In this document: positions 9,209 through 17,559 of the stretch, piece by piece
Layout of the letters: the number at the start of each line of letters is the position of its first letter
Numbering within the stretch: position 1 is the stretch's first letter
From: Neobacillus ginsengisoli
Lineage (GTDB): Bacteria > Bacillota > Bacilli > Bacillales_B > DSM-18226
DNA length: 64,000 nucleotides
NCBI RefSeq assembly: GCF_030813055.1
Contig: NZ_JAUSTW010000004.1
Coordinates: 310,001-374,000, forward strand
Direction of reading: 5' to 3'
Position numbers and translations under genes: made by a program
The notes under the pieces: model-generated
Seen by the model: the letters and a program-made list of their open reading frames with translations, nothing else
Databases searched by the model: none
Told to the model about the DNA's origin: nothing

Positions 9209-10432
9209 TTACAAAACTTTTTCCACACCTGGCAATTTCATCTTAATAAACGCTTGGTTTCCAATTTGGAAGAAAAAGATTCCGCCAAGTGTAACGATAC
9301 TAATCGTCCAAAACATGATTTGTCCATGAAAATGACTTAAAAGATAGCCTCCAAAAATTGGCCCAAAGAAATTTCCAATTTTACGAAACTGACCTGCACC
9401 AAAATAGGTGCCTCGTAAGTGTTCAGGGGCTAGTTGATCGATCACCAAACTGCTTGAAGGGAAAATTAATATTTCTCCCAACGTTAAAAAAATCATCGAG
9501 ATAATGGCGATTAACCAGCCATTGATAAAGCTGCATGAGAATAATCCGGCCGCCATTAAAAGAGCGCCAATAACCATCGCTTGCATCGGCTTAAACCTTT
9601 CAGCAAAATGACTAATCGGCATTTGTAAAACGACTACCATTACCGCATTTACCGTAAGGAGAACAGAGAATATGACAACACCATTTTCAAGCTTCCCTTG
9701 TAAAAATTGTGGTAAATTGGAGTCCATTTGGACATACCCCATATTAACGATAATTCCCCCTAATATGAGATAACGAAGCGCACGATCTGTTTTGATAATC
9801 CTAAACGCAGAACCAACTGAAACCGACTTTTTATTCGTTTGTTCCACTTGCGGTACAACTAGCTTACTCAAAAAGAATACTAAGACGAAGGCATAAAGCA
9901 AATAGGTAGTACCTGTTAATGTGAACGATAATTTTGCCGATGCAGTAGCAAGATAAGCACCTACTAATGGTCCTACCGAAGCACCGATGTTGATGGCTGT
10001 ATACCGTAGAGAGTACGCTTTCATTCGATTTTTCTTTTCCGTTAAATCTGCCATTAGTGCCTGTGAGGTTGGCTCAAAGAAAGAATTGCAAAGTCCATTC
10101 AAAGCATTTAAAAGGATAAACCATCCTTGGCTCTGGGCTATCGTGAAGCCGTAATAGACAAATGCCAAGGTGAACAAGGAAATTAGCATCACCCGCTTAC
10201 GGCCAAAGCGATCCGACAGGTGGCCGCCGACAAATCCACCTACTGTTCCCATTAACGGACTCATCCCGACAGTTATTCCGATAATGAGAGGTGGAAGGTC
10301 CATGTGTCTGGATAAATAAATTGATAAAAACGGAAGTGTCATGAATGCAGAGCCTCTTGATAAAACCGTCCCAATCAATAATACCCATATAATGGTATGG
10401 AACTGCCCGATATAATTTTTAATTTTGTTCAT
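9209..10432 (-). CDS. Major facilitator superfamily drug/solute exporter (DHA1 type)
   Basis: A 407-residue, 12-helix MFS transporter. The loop 2-3 motif A appears as GGHLSDRFGRKRVM near residue 75, and the second-half counterpart is weaker. The DHA1-like layout (PFLSIYLS in helix 1, a motif C-like glycine-rich stretch in helix 5, NIGASVGPLVGAYLA) suggests proton-driven efflux, but the substrate is unknown. ATG is preceded by GAGGCAAATTT. It appears monocistronic: a terminator of the upstream thi operon lies before it and one follows it. Confidence 0.82.
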   Translation of the reverse strand: MNKIKNYIGQFHTIIWVLLIGTVLSRGSAFMTLPFLSIYLSRHMDLPPLIIGITVGMSPLMGTVGGFVGGHLSDRFGRKRVMLISLFTLAFVYYGFTIAQSQGWFILLNALNGLCNSFFEPTSQALMADLTEKKNRMKAYSLRYTAINIGASVGPLVGAYLATASAKLSFTLTGTTYLLYAFVLVFFLSKLVVPQVEQTNKKSVSVGSAFRIIKTDRALRYLILGGIIVNMGYVQMDSNLPQFLQGKLENGVVIFSVLLTVNAVMVVVLQMPISHFAERFKPMQAMVIGALLMAAGLFSCSFINGWLIAIISMIFLTLGEILIFPSSSLVIDQLAPEHLRGTYFGAGQFRKIGNFFGPIFGGYLLSHFHGQIMFWTISIVTLGGIFFFQIGNQAFIKMKLPGVEKVL

Positions 10433-10522
10433 AAATTTGCCTCATTTGTGTTAGATTTCTTTCTATAGTAAACCAATTTGTTGAAGGAATGTAAAGAATT
10501 TACCTATTCTTCTATTATAAAA

Positions 10523-10559
10523 AAAACCATCCTGACAGTATGAACAGGATGGTTTTTTT
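10523..10559 (-). terminator. Terminator of the thiMDE operon
   Basis: Stem AAAAAACCATCCTG / CAGGATGGTTTTTT directly after the thiE stop codon, with a T run on the minus strand. Confidence 0.9.
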
Positions 10560-10560
10560 A

Positions 10561-11208
10561 CTAAATATTTCCTTTTAAGTTTTGGGCTGCTTCCTTAATG
10601 TTTGCAGCATGACTGATTGCGGTAATGACCGCTACGCCATCCGCCCCTGCATCTACTACTGATCTGGCATTCTCAACCGTTATCCCGCCAATTCCAACAA
10701 TCGGGATATCCATCCCTTTTGTTCTTAGCTCCTTAATAAGAGTAGTTCCGCGGACCTCTTTTGCATCTTTCTTTGTTTTTGTAGGAAAAATAGGCCCTAA
10801 ACCCAGGTAATCTGCCCCGCATGCTGCAGCGAGCTGTGCCTCATCATATGAATGAACAGACACACCAAGAATTTTGTCCCCGATTTTTTCGCGGATATTT
10901 TCTATCGGCTCATCATCCTGGCCAATATGAATGCCGTCCGCATCCAATTCGATTGCCAGCTCTATATCATCATTAACAATAAAAAGAATCCCGTTTGTTT
11001 TACATACCTGTTGAATTTCCTTTGCTAATTGATATTTTTCCTGACCAATTAAAGCTTTTTCCCCCTTTTCGCGGAATTGGAAAATGGTAATGCCGCCTTC
11101 AATTGCTTCTTCTACAACTTCCAGGGGATTTTTCAGACAATTATTGCTGCCAACAATAAAATAAACCTTTAACGCATCTCTTATTTTCTTACTATCGATT
11201 CTTGCCAT
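10561..11208 (-). CDS. thiE: Thiamine-phosphate synthase
   Basis: A 215-residue TIM-barrel enzyme that couples HMP pyrophosphate with thiazole phosphate to make thiamine monophosphate. Family motifs are QFREKG (pyrophosphate binding), [48 protein letters not shown] and VGIGGI. Its length is normal. The ATG follows directly on the thiD stop codon. Last gene of a thiM-thiD-thiE salvage operon under a TPP riboswitch. Confidence 0.95.
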   Translation of the reverse strand: MARIDSKKIRDALKVYFIVGSNNCLKNPLEVVEEAIEGGITIFQFREKGEKALIGQEKYQLAKEIQQVCKTNGILFIVNDDIELAIELDADGIHIGQDDEPIENIREKIGDKILGVSVHSYDEAQLAAACGADYLGLGPIFPTKTKKDAKEVRGTTLIKELRTKGMDIPIVGIGGITVENARSVVDAGADGVAVITAISHAANIKEAAQNLKGNI

Positions 11209-12018
11209 TTAAGAACGACCCCTTTTTCGATTGAACGCCCAGTGGTTTGTCGGTCCGTGGCCCGCACCGATGGTTAATTCCTCTTCAATTGCAGCTTGAA
11301 TAAAGCTTTTTGCAGTGGTTACAGCATCATAAATAGAGGATCCTTTTGCCATTTCAGCTGTAATTGCTGCTGAGAACGTACAGCCGGTCCCATGGGTGTT
11401 TTTTGTCAAAATTCGTTTACTATTAAAATAGTAGAATTCCGCGCCATCATAGAGAAGGTCAACCGATTCATTTGTATCTTCATCGTGCCCTCCCTTAATC
11501 ACCACATTCTGTACACCTAAATCAAGAAGTCTTTTAGCGGCTTCCTGCTTATCATCCATAGTAGTAATCGAAAGTCCCGTTAACACTTCTGCTTCAGGAA
11601 TATTAGGTGTAACCACCATTGAAATTGGTAAAAGGTATTGCTTTAATGCGGAAATTGCTTCCTGTTGCAATAACGAAGCGCCTCCTTTTGCGATCATTAC
11701 CGGGTCGACTACTACTTTCTTCCAGTTGTAATCCTTTATTTTCTCAGAAACCACCTGAATGATTTCTGCATTAAAAAGCATTCCCGTTTTCAATGCATCT
11801 GCCCCGATATCCTCCCCAATGGATTCCATTTGCTTTATAACGGCTTCAGGTCCCATCGGATAAACAGCCTGGACACCCAAGGTATTTTGGGCGGTAATCG
11901 CTGTAAGAGCCGACATCCCGAATATCCCCAGTTCTTGAAATGTTTTTAAATCAGCCTGAATCCCGGCACCGCCCCCTGAATCAGACCCGGCGATCGTTAA
12001 TGCTTTTTTTATACTCAA
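11209..12018 (-). CDS. thiD: Hydroxymethylpyrimidine/phosphomethylpyrimidine kinase
   Basis: A 269-residue ribokinase-fold enzyme that phosphorylates HMP twice to HMP pyrophosphate. Visible motifs are ALTIAGSDSGGGAGIQADLKTF at the N-terminus (given in part), VVDPVMIAKGG, and the anion-hole/catalytic NTHGTGCTFSAAI near the C-terminus. The start is TTG, supported by AAGGAGTG upstream; no ATG fits. It lies between thiM (14 bases upstream) and thiE (adjacent). Confidence 0.94.
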   Translation of the reverse strand: MSIKKALTIAGSDSGGGAGIQADLKTFQELGIFGMSALTAITAQNTLGVQAVYPMGPEAVIKQMESIGEDIGADALKTGMLFNAEIIQVVSEKIKDYNWKKVVVDPVMIAKGGASLLQQEAISALKQYLLPISMVVTPNIPEAEVLTGLSITTMDDKQEAAKRLLDLGVQNVVIKGGHDEDTNESVDLLYDGAEFYYFNSKRILTKNTHGTGCTFSAAITAEMAKGSSIYDAVTTAKSFIQAAIEEELTIGAGHGPTNHWAFNRKRGRS

Positions 12019-12031
12019 AGCAAATCACTCC

Positions 12032-12847
12032 TTACACTTGCTCGATTTTTTCAACATTACTGTATTTGTTTATTTGATCATTTGAAACAAGAGCCAGTTG
12101 ATTAAGCAATTCAATTTGGAAACTGCCTGGTCCTCGCTGTGCTGTCTTTTCAGCGGCCATTTCTGCTGCAACACCATAGAAAACCAGTGCTGATGTTGCT
12201 GCAAGGACTAAATCTTTTTCAATTGCTGCAAATGCTCCAATCACCGATGTCAACAAACACCCAGTACCCGTTACTTTTGTCAATAATGGATGCCCATTAT
12301 GAACCACATAGGTGGTATGTCCATCTGAAATCACATCGTCCTTACCCGTAATCACGACGACTGTTTTTAATTTTTTTGCTGTCAGAATGGCGAGTTCCAC
12401 GGTATTCCCGTTTGCTTCTCCCGCATCGACACCTTTGATATTCCATTGATATCCGGCGACATTGGCGATTTCTGCTGCATTTCCCCGCAAAACAGAAACC
12501 TTAACTTCATTCATAATACGCTTCGATGTTTCGGTACGGAAGAGGGTCGCACCTGCACCTACCGGGTCAAAAATAACTGGTACGCCATGCTCGTTGGCAG
12601 ATTTTCCGGCAATGATCATCGATTCAATTTCGGTCGAGTTTAATGTTCCAATATTTAAAACAAGTGCTCCGGCAATTTTCGCCATATCAGCGACTTCTTC
12701 GGCCGCATAGGCCATTACCGGCGATGCACCAAGTGCAAGCAGCCCATTGGCTGTAAAATTTGTGACCACAACATTTGTAATATTATGTATCAGTGGATTT
12801 ACCTCTCTTACTTTTTTCAACAATGTGCTTATGAAATCTTGATTCAT
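12032..12847 (-). CDS. thiM: Hydroxyethylthiazole kinase
   Basis: A 271-residue kinase that phosphorylates the thiazole moiety during thiamine salvage. Motifs: [27 protein letters not shown] region, FDPVGAGAT, and [17 protein letters not shown] with the catalytic cysteine typical of ThiM. First gene of the operon, with an AGGAGG ribosome site, about 50 bases after the riboswitch terminator. Together with thiD and thiE it completes thiazole and HMP salvage; de novo genes (thiC, thiG) are not in the window. Confidence 0.95.
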   Translation of the reverse strand: MNQDFISTLLKKVREVNPLIHNITNVVVTNFTANGLLALGASPVMAYAAEEVADMAKIAGALVLNIGTLNSTEIESMIIAGKSANEHGVPVIFDPVGAGATLFRTETSKRIMNEVKVSVLRGNAAEIANVAGYQWNIKGVDAGEANGNTVELAILTAKKLKTVVVITGKDDVISDGHTTYVVHNGHPLLTKVTGTGCLLTSVIGAFAAIEKDLVLAATSALVFYGVAAEMAAEKTAQRGPGSFQIELLNQLALVSNDQINKYSNVEKIEQV

Positions 12848-12895
12848 TTTCTTTTCCTCCTATTATTAAGCCTCCATTGACAGCTTATCCTTTAA

Positions 12896-12930
12896 AAGAA
12901 TAAAAGTCAGATCCATAACGGACCTGACTA
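12896..12930 (-). terminator. Regulatory terminator of the TPP riboswitch
   Basis: Minus-strand hairpin AGTCAGGTCC / GGATCTGACT followed by TTTTATT, between the TPP aptamer and thiM. It fits the transcription-termination expression platform usual in Firmicutes. Confidence 0.8.
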
Positions 12931-12962
12931 AAGAGGTAAGCGAGGAGAAAAAAGTATATTTC

Positions 12963-13057
12963 CGCTACTTTCCTACGCTGGTACGATCCAGATCAGGTCC
13001 AAAGGGTCGACAACGGAATTGTTTTTCTCTCAGCCCTTTCCCGGGCACCCCTAGTAG
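12963..13057 (-). promoter_or_regulatory. TPP riboswitch (thi box)
   Basis: The minus strand carries the conserved THI element blocks in order: ACTAGGGGTGCCCGG, GGGCTGAGAG, then ACCTGATCTGGATCGTACCA with GCGTAGGAAAGT. It lies ahead of thiM, followed by a terminator hairpin. When thiamine pyrophosphate binds, transcription of thiMDE is expected to stop. Confidence 0.95.
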
Positions 13058-13136
13058 TTATTAATCCTATTCTTTTAAAATAATAATATCGCTTCAGAAC
13101 CGTTTCGTAAATAGAAATGTATGGCTATTCGTTTCT

Positions 13137-13406
13137 TTATTTTGGTTCCTCGTATTTTAATGCGTGGTCACTGTCCCTATATCCTTTTGTAGTTGGATCC
13201 TGTACGATACCAAGTAATGAAAGGATTACAAAGACTCCATTTATAAAGGTTAATATAGAATTTTGAATTGCACCTGTAAGTTGAAAATGTGTTACTCCCA
13301 ATGTATTTAATCCTGATAAAATGAGTTCGGCAACAATCATAATTTGTGATATAAATGCAACGACCCACTTCTTGTTTTTTAAGCGGACCTTCCAGTTAAT
13401 CATCAT
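13137..13406 (-). CDS. Stand-alone phage holin, phi LC3 family
   Basis: An 89-residue protein with the family start INWKVRLKNKKWW-like (here KKWVVAF), two membrane segments (about 15-35 and 50-70), and the diagnostic C-terminal block GIVQDPTTKGYRDSDHALKYEEPK, close to the pattern DPTTKGxxDSxxALTYxxPK of phi LC3 holins. Such proteins open holes in the cell membrane for phage endolysins. No endolysin, tail or other phage gene lies nearby, so it is either a prophage relic or a host gene put to another use. A ribosome site GGGGATGA precedes the start. Confidence 0.8.
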   Translation of the reverse strand: MMINWKVRLKNKKWVVAFISQIMIVAELILSGLNTLGVTHFQLTGAIQNSILTFINGVFVILSLLGIVQDPTTKGYRDSDHALKYEEPK

Positions 13407-13617
13407 CTCATCCCCTTCATATGTTGTGATTTCTTTTTATTAACATATGCATGAGTATTAAAATGATTGTCCACGAATATCATGAGTGAATCTTCAATTT
13501 GGTAATTTTTATTATTAATGGGGATATTAGTATGAAAAAGAGCTATTATTGGTCTTTTTCAAGAAGAAAAATTATAATTGATAAAATAAAATTCCCTTTT
13601 GAAAGTAAGGAGAGAAA

Positions 13618-15717
13618 ATGAAACTATTTAAACCCATTTGGGAAATGTTCGTTCGATTTTGGAAAAAGAAACATTTAACTCAAATTTTCTTATTAATTAT
13701 TCTTGTTTTAGTACTCGGAACCATCCTGTATTTTGCCTGGCTCGCAACAAGAGCCAATGTTCAGTCATTGCAGGAAGGCCTAAGCCAGCCAACAGTAATC
13801 TATGATAAAGATGGAAAAATAGCCAGCAATGTCTCGACCAATCGAACGAAAGGCGTTCAAATTAAAGAGCTTCCGAAATATGTTCCGAATGCTGTGGTTG
13901 CCATCGAGGATGAGCGTTTTTATGAACACGGCGGCTTTGATATTAAAGGGATTGCCCGCGCCTTCTTCGGTAATTTGTTAAAAGGACACATCACGGCCGG
14001 AGGAAGTACACTTACTCAACAGCTTGCCAAAAATGCGTTGCTTTCTCCTGAAAGAACCTATACCCGCAAGGCAGAGGAATTATTTCTGGCAGTTAAAATG
14101 GAGCAGGTTTATACGAAAGAAGAAATCCTGCAAATGTATTTAAATCAAGTTTATTTCGGAAGCGGTGCCTGGGGAATCGGCAATGCCTCGAAGAAATATT
14201 TTAATAAGAATATCAGTAATATTTCGATTAGTGAGGCGGCAATGCTTGCGGGACTTTTACATGCGCCGAATTACCTGGACCCATATAGAAACTATGATCT
14301 TGCCATGAAGCGAAGAGATACTGTTTTAGCAAAAATGAAAGAGCTTAACATGATTAATGCAGCACAGTATAACACGGCGATAAAGGAAAAAATAAAACTT
14401 CAAGATGGCGGCGGCAGTTATGTCGACCGAAAATATCCTTATTATGTCGATGCCGTTTTGAACGAGGCAATATCCAAATATGGCTTAACACAGGATGAAA
14501 TTATGACAAGAGGATACAGGATTTATACGGAAATGGACCAAGGTATTCAAACTGGTCTCGAAAGGGTATATAGCAGAAATTACCTATTTCCAAGAGGAAT
14601 GAGTAATACACTTGTTCAAAGCGGAGCTGTATTGATGGACCCTGCATCAGGCGGAGTAAGGGCTCTTGTTGGCGGTCGTGGAGAACATGTTTTCCGCGGA
14701 TTTAATCGGGCCACACAACTTCAGGCACAGCCCGGCTCGACAATGAAGCCGCTCGCGGTATACACACCTGCACTTGAAAAAGGTTATGATTATTCGTCAC
14801 AGCTTATCGATCAACCTATTTCGTTTGGAAATTACAAGCCGGAAAACTTCTCTAAAACCTATTCGGGCCAAGTACCTATGTATAAAGCGGTAGAAGAATC
14901 GTTAAACATTCCCGCTGTTTGGCTATTAAACCAAATTGGTTTAGATAACGGAATCGCGTCATTGAAGCGCTTTGGGATTCCTGTTGAAAAGGCTGATAAG
15001 AACCTTGCGATTGCCCTGGGAGGGATGAGCAAAGGGATTTCCCCATTACAATTGGCTGAAGCCTATACTGCTTTTCCAAATGGCGGAAAGCGAGAAGACA
15101 GTCATTTGATTACAAAAATTGTTGGACCTACAGGTAATATTATTGCCGAACGAAAACCGGCGACGACAAAGGTTACTTCTAAAAAGGTAACAGACGAGAT
15201 GACCTCAATGCTTTTAAATGTAGTCGAATCGGGTACAGGTAAGCTGGCCCGAACTCCCGGAGTCGAGATTGCCGGGAAAACAGGTTCGACCCAGCTGCCA
15301 TTTACAGTAAATGGAACAAAAGACCAGTGGATGGTAGGTTATACAACGGATATAGTTGGGGCCATTTGGATTGGCTACGACCAAACCGACCAGCAGCATT
15401 ATCTGCCTAGCAGCAGTTCGACAAATGTTGTTCCGCTTTTTAAAGAAATAATGAAGGCTTCACTTCCATACACGAAGCACGCTGACTTTAGTGTTGATTC
15501 CATCAATACACAGCTGGCTCAGCAAGGACAGGCACAGAAAAATTTTCAGGAAAAGGCGAAACAAATCAGTAAAGAATTAAATGATAATGCCCAAAAACTC
15601 GGGGCAACGATTAAAGAGCATGCACCTGCTTGGAAAAAAGGCTTTGAACAGGCTGTAAATGCCATTGGCGGAGCGGTAAATTCACTTGTAGAAAAGCTTC
15701 AAGGCTTAAAGCATTAA
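13618..15717 (+). CDS. Class A penicillin-binding protein (bifunctional transglycosylase/transpeptidase, PbpF/PbpG-like)
   Basis: A 699-residue peptidoglycan polymerase. Membrane anchor at 21-42; transglycosylase domain (about 60-240) with catalytic Glu97 in EDERFYEHGG and the motif GGSTLTQQLAKN; transpeptidase domain with Ser374 in PGSTMKP, SLN at 428-430 and KTG at 554-556. The C-terminal tail (630-699) is rich in Gln, Lys and Ala and probably forms a helix. Its length and architecture match forespore/vegetative PBP2c (PbpF) or PBP2d (PbpG) of B. subtilis, and I cannot separate the two. A strong ribosome site (AAGGAGAG) and a following terminator show a single-gene unit. Confidence 0.9.
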   Translation: MKLFKPIWEMFVRFWKKKHLTQIFLLIILVLVLGTILYFAWLATRANVQSLQEGLSQPTVIYDKDGKIASNVSTNRTKGVQIKELPKYVPNAVVAIEDERFYEHGGFDIKGIARAFFGNLLKGHITAGGSTLTQQLAKNALLSPERTYTRKAEELFLAVKMEQVYTKEEILQMYLNQVYFGSGAWGIGNASKKYFNKNISNISISEAAMLAGLLHAPNYLDPYRNYDLAMKRRDTVLAKMKELNMINAAQYNTAIKEKIKLQDGGGSYVDRKYPYYVDAVLNEAISKYGLTQDEIMTRGYRIYTEMDQGIQTGLERVYSRNYLFPRGMSNTLVQSGAVLMDPASGGVRALVGGRGEHVFRGFNRATQLQAQPGSTMKPLAVYTPALEKGYDYSSQLIDQPISFGNYKPENFSKTYSGQVPMYKAVEESLNIPAVWLLNQIGLDNGIASLKRFGIPVEKADKNLAIALGGMSKGISPLQLAEAYTAFPNGGKREDSHLITKIVGPTGNIIAERKPATTKVTSKKVTDEMTSMLLNVVESGTGKLARTPGVEIAGKTGSTQLPFTVNGTKDQWMVGYTTDIVGAIWIGYDQTDQQHYLPSSSSTNVVPLFKEIMKASLPYTKHADFSVDSINTQLAQQGQAQKNFQEKAKQISKELNDNAQKLGATIKEHAPAWKKGFEQAVNAIGGAVNSLVEKLQGLKH

Positions 15718-15796
15718 TAATTTCACGTAAAAAACCAAAATTGATGTTTAAAATAAATGGTTCCGTTTCAGGGTGCAAAATAGTTAAATGACATAG

Positions 15797-15838
15797 AAAA
15801 TGGCGTGTAAACTACTTTAAGTTTTAACACGCCATTTT
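15797..15838 (+). terminator. Terminator of the class A PBP gene
   Basis: Twelve-base stem AAAATGGCGTGT / ACACGCCATTTT about 80 bases after the PBP stop codon. The T run is short (TTTTC), so termination could work in both directions. Confidence 0.75.
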
Positions 15839-16074
15839 CAATATTATATGGACTAAATGACAATCAAATTAAAGTTCCTCCTAATCCACCAAAGCACCCG
15901 TTGTGCATTAAGAAAAAACAGCTGATAACTAGCCAATCATTATGTAGATTTGTCTGTTGACAGTCTGAATGCGGAGCTTATTCGGACAGGACTGTACAAT
16001 AAGTATTGTCATTGTAAAAAAGTGTGAAATTTCTAATGCCAATTAACCTTAAAAACTGGAATATTCTTTTGTTT
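15839..16074. other. Non-coding stretch left of the mobile element
   Basis: About 236 bases with no supportable gene on either strand. On the minus strand a sequence AGGAGG followed by TTG opens only a four-codon frame. This is the DNA that would lie directly downstream of the orphan cobalamin riboswitch if the mobile element at 16083-17439 were removed. Confidence 0.5.
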
Positions 16075-16082
16075 AAAAGAAA
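16075..16082. repeat. Left copy of the 8-bp target-site duplication
   Basis: AAAAGAAA, directly abutting the left terminal inverted repeat. An identical octamer lies at 17440-17447, directly abutting the right terminal repeat. Eight base pairs is the duplication length known for the IS1595 family. Confidence 0.85.
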
Positions 16083-16107
16083 GGCTCTGTTAAAGGTAAA
16101 TGTTGAT
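16083..16107 (+). repeat. Left terminal inverted repeat (IRL)
   Basis: The sequence starts GGCTCTGTTAAAGG and ends TGTTGAT. It matches the reverse complement of 17415-17439 at 21 of 25 positions (mismatches at positions 3, 5, 14 and 18). Confidence 0.85.
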
Positions 16108-16113
16108 AATTGA

Positions 16114-16347
16114 GGACACAAGTTGTTGATCGCTCTTAAAAAAATGGATTTTGAGCGTTTTGAGGGTATAGTCGAGGTCGACGAGACCTATTTCTTATAC
16201 TCCCACAAAGGTCAACGTGGCATTTTTGGGCGAAAACCTCGTAAATGAGGAGGCAGCTCCAAACACAGAGGAATAAGCCACGAGCAATTTTGCATTCTTG
16301 TTGCAAGAGATCGTACAAAAGCTACTGTCTCCAAAGTTGCTTGTATG
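16114..16347 (+). pseudogene. Fragment of an IS1595-family (ISXO2-like) transposase
   Basis: Reading from 16114 gives HKLLIALKKMDFERFEG, then VEVDETYF with the first catalytic Asp, KGQRGIFGRKPRK, an in-frame TGA (16246-16248), then GGSSKHRGISHEQFCILVARDR and a few more residues. These are hallmark blocks of the IS1595 DDE transposase (VDETYF, RKPRKRGG, RGIS.EQ, VARDR). The N-terminal zinc-binding part is missing because the left terminal repeat almost abuts the fragment. Everything after about residue 75, including the remaining catalytic residues, is also missing. The fragment is in frame with, and runs into, the leader of the acetyltransferase. Confidence 0.82.
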
Positions 16348-16470
16348 GGGCGTGTTGTTAAAACCAGAGTAATCTATATTAAAGGAAAATGGAAATCAAA
16401 TACATATCTGATTAATCTAATAAACGGACAATTAGAAAAATCATTTAAATATCATAAGGAGTGTATTACT

Positions 16471-17220
16471 ATGAACAAAATTTTAGAAAACAATCTTAAT
16501 TTAGAGTGCAAAAAAAATCTTTTAGAAAATCACATTAATTTTCTATCAAAACATAGAGGAATAAAAGAGTGTCTTGAATATGCTAAATATATTCACAGCG
16601 ATAATCCAGATTTCAATATCTTTTTTCCTTTTTCAAATGAAAGTTTAGAGAAAATGAACAAGGAATACACTATTTACTTGCCTCAATGGATTTTAATGAA
16701 TGAACAAATGAAATTAAAATATAATAAAATTGGTAGTCTTACCTATATGGTTTTAGCCAATGAAAAAGCAAGATGGGAAATTAACAAGAAAATTATTATA
16801 AAAAGAGCAAATTCTCTTTCTGACATAGAAGATTTTAGCGTTACACAGACATGGGGATTTTGTGAAACCGAAGAAAAATTTAACCAAGCGTATTCATGGA
16901 TGATGCAAAAAAATATAGAAAATCTTGATGACAACACTCAAAATTTTTATGTTGCTTATGATAATGAGAAGCCTATTGGTGTTACATTGTGCATATATTA
17001 TAAGAATATAGCAGGAATTTATGCTGTTGCCACACTACCAGAATATAGAAAAAAAGGGATTAGCACTACTCTAATACAAAGAGCTGTTGATGATGCCAAT
17101 ATTAATAATATGGCAGCAATTACTTTACAAACATATTCTGAATCATATGCACATTCTTTTTACAAAAAACTTGGGTTTGAGGATGTATTTGATTGCGGTA
17201 TTCTTAAACCTATAAATTAA
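16471..17220 (+). CDS. GNAT-family N-acetyltransferase, cargo of the mobile element
   Basis: A 249-residue protein with a C-terminal GNAT domain (about residues 110-249): acetyl-CoA-binding motif A is AVATLPEYRKKGISTTLIQRAVDDA-like (RKKGIS is the pyrophosphate loop), and the end SYAHSFYKKLGFEDVF is the usual motif B. The first 100 residues are of unknown type. The frame stays open upstream to 16345, but AAGGAG at 16456-16461 lies nine bases before the ATG at 16471, and the upstream codons are transposase remnant. The gene is visibly more AT-rich than its neighbours, which suggests transfer. Its substrate is unknown; drug or metabolite acetylation is possible but not shown. Confidence 0.82.
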   Translation: MNKILENNLNLECKKNLLENHINFLSKHRGIKECLEYAKYIHSDNPDFNIFFPFSNESLEKMNKEYTIYLPQWILMNEQMKLKYNKIGSLTYMVLANEKARWEINKKIIIKRANSLSDIEDFSVTQTWGFCETEEKFNQAYSWMMQKNIENLDDNTQNFYVAYDNEKPIGVTLCIYYKNIAGIYAVATLPEYRKKGISTTLIQRAVDDANINNMAAITLQTYSESYAHSFYKKLGFEDVFDCGILKPIN

Positions 17221-17231
17221 ATTTTTATAAC

Positions 17232-17270
17232 CCTGTGAAGCTTGACATATAATACTCACAGGTTTTTTTT
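17232..17270 (+). terminator. Terminator of the acetyltransferase gene
   Basis: Stem CCTGTGA / TCACAGG followed by eight T residues, directly after the acetyltransferase stop codon and inside the mobile element. Confidence 0.82.
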
Positions 17271-17414
17271 AGCTCAACATAATCTAAATTTTGTTGTTTT
17301 TATTCTCTATAAGTAGTTGGACAATCGGATTATTGCTTTTTTATTTGTTGAGATATATTCGCAAAATGTCAATTCAGGAACTCCTAAAAGTAGTTTCTTA
17401 AAAAATGGTGCACT

Positions 17415-17439
17415 ATCAACACTTATCTTTAACATAACC
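17415..17439 (-). repeat. Right terminal inverted repeat (IRR)
   Basis: The reverse complement starts GGTTATGTTAAAGA and ends TGTTGAT, matching the left repeat at 21 of 25 positions. Confidence 0.85.
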
Positions 17440-17447
17440 AAAAGAAA
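17440..17447. repeat. Right copy of the 8-bp target-site duplication
   Basis: AAAAGAAA, identical to 16075-16082, directly after the right terminal inverted repeat. It overlaps the first arm of the terminator at 17445-17476. Confidence 0.85.
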
Positions 17448-17476
17448 ATAGCGTGAGTCAATTCTCGCGCTATTTT
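17445..17476. terminator. Terminator after the orphan cobalamin riboswitch
   Basis: Thirteen-base arms AAAATAGCGTGAG and CTCGCGCTATTTT (one non-Watson-Crick position) with a six-base loop. On the minus strand it follows the aptamer at 17560-17725 and ends in TATTTTCTTTT, so it fits the riboswitch expression platform. The stem also pairs well on the + strand and may work in both directions. Confidence 0.7.
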
Positions 17477-17559
17477 ATGTGTCATTTTATACTTATGCAC
17501 CCGAAAACGCTCAGGTCGCTTAACACTCTACTATCCGCATAGGTTTGGTGTGCAAAAAA

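Larger units (their letters stand above)
16083..17439 (+). mobile_element. Non-autonomous IS1595-like element carrying an acetyltransferase gene
   Basis: A 1357-bp unit bounded by 25-bp terminal inverted repeats (16083-16107 and 17415-17439, 21 of 25 positions matching, outer ends GG...) and flanked by an exact 8-bp target duplication AAAAGAAA. Inside are a broken IS1595-family transposase fragment, an AT-rich GNAT acetyltransferase gene with its own ribosome site and terminator, and about 150 bases of AT-rich filler. The transposase is far too damaged to act, so movement must have depended on a transposase supplied in trans, or the damage followed insertion. It landed directly next to the terminator of the orphan cobalamin riboswitch. 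Confidence 0.85.

Noticed and set aside
12139..12710. Several + strand open frames across thiM
   Set aside because: They lie opposite a clear thiM coding sequence, have no ribosome site and no recognisable domain; they are shadow frames.
13440..13617. SigG-type promoter ahead of the class A PBP
   Set aside because: A TGAATC hexamer is present but the matching -10 is poor (about four of seven positions), so forespore control is not claimed.
16345..16470. N-terminal extension of the acetyltransferase from an ATG at 16345
   Set aside because: These 42 codons are the tail of the transposase fragment and non-conserved linker in the same frame. A good ribosome site stands directly before the ATG at 16471.
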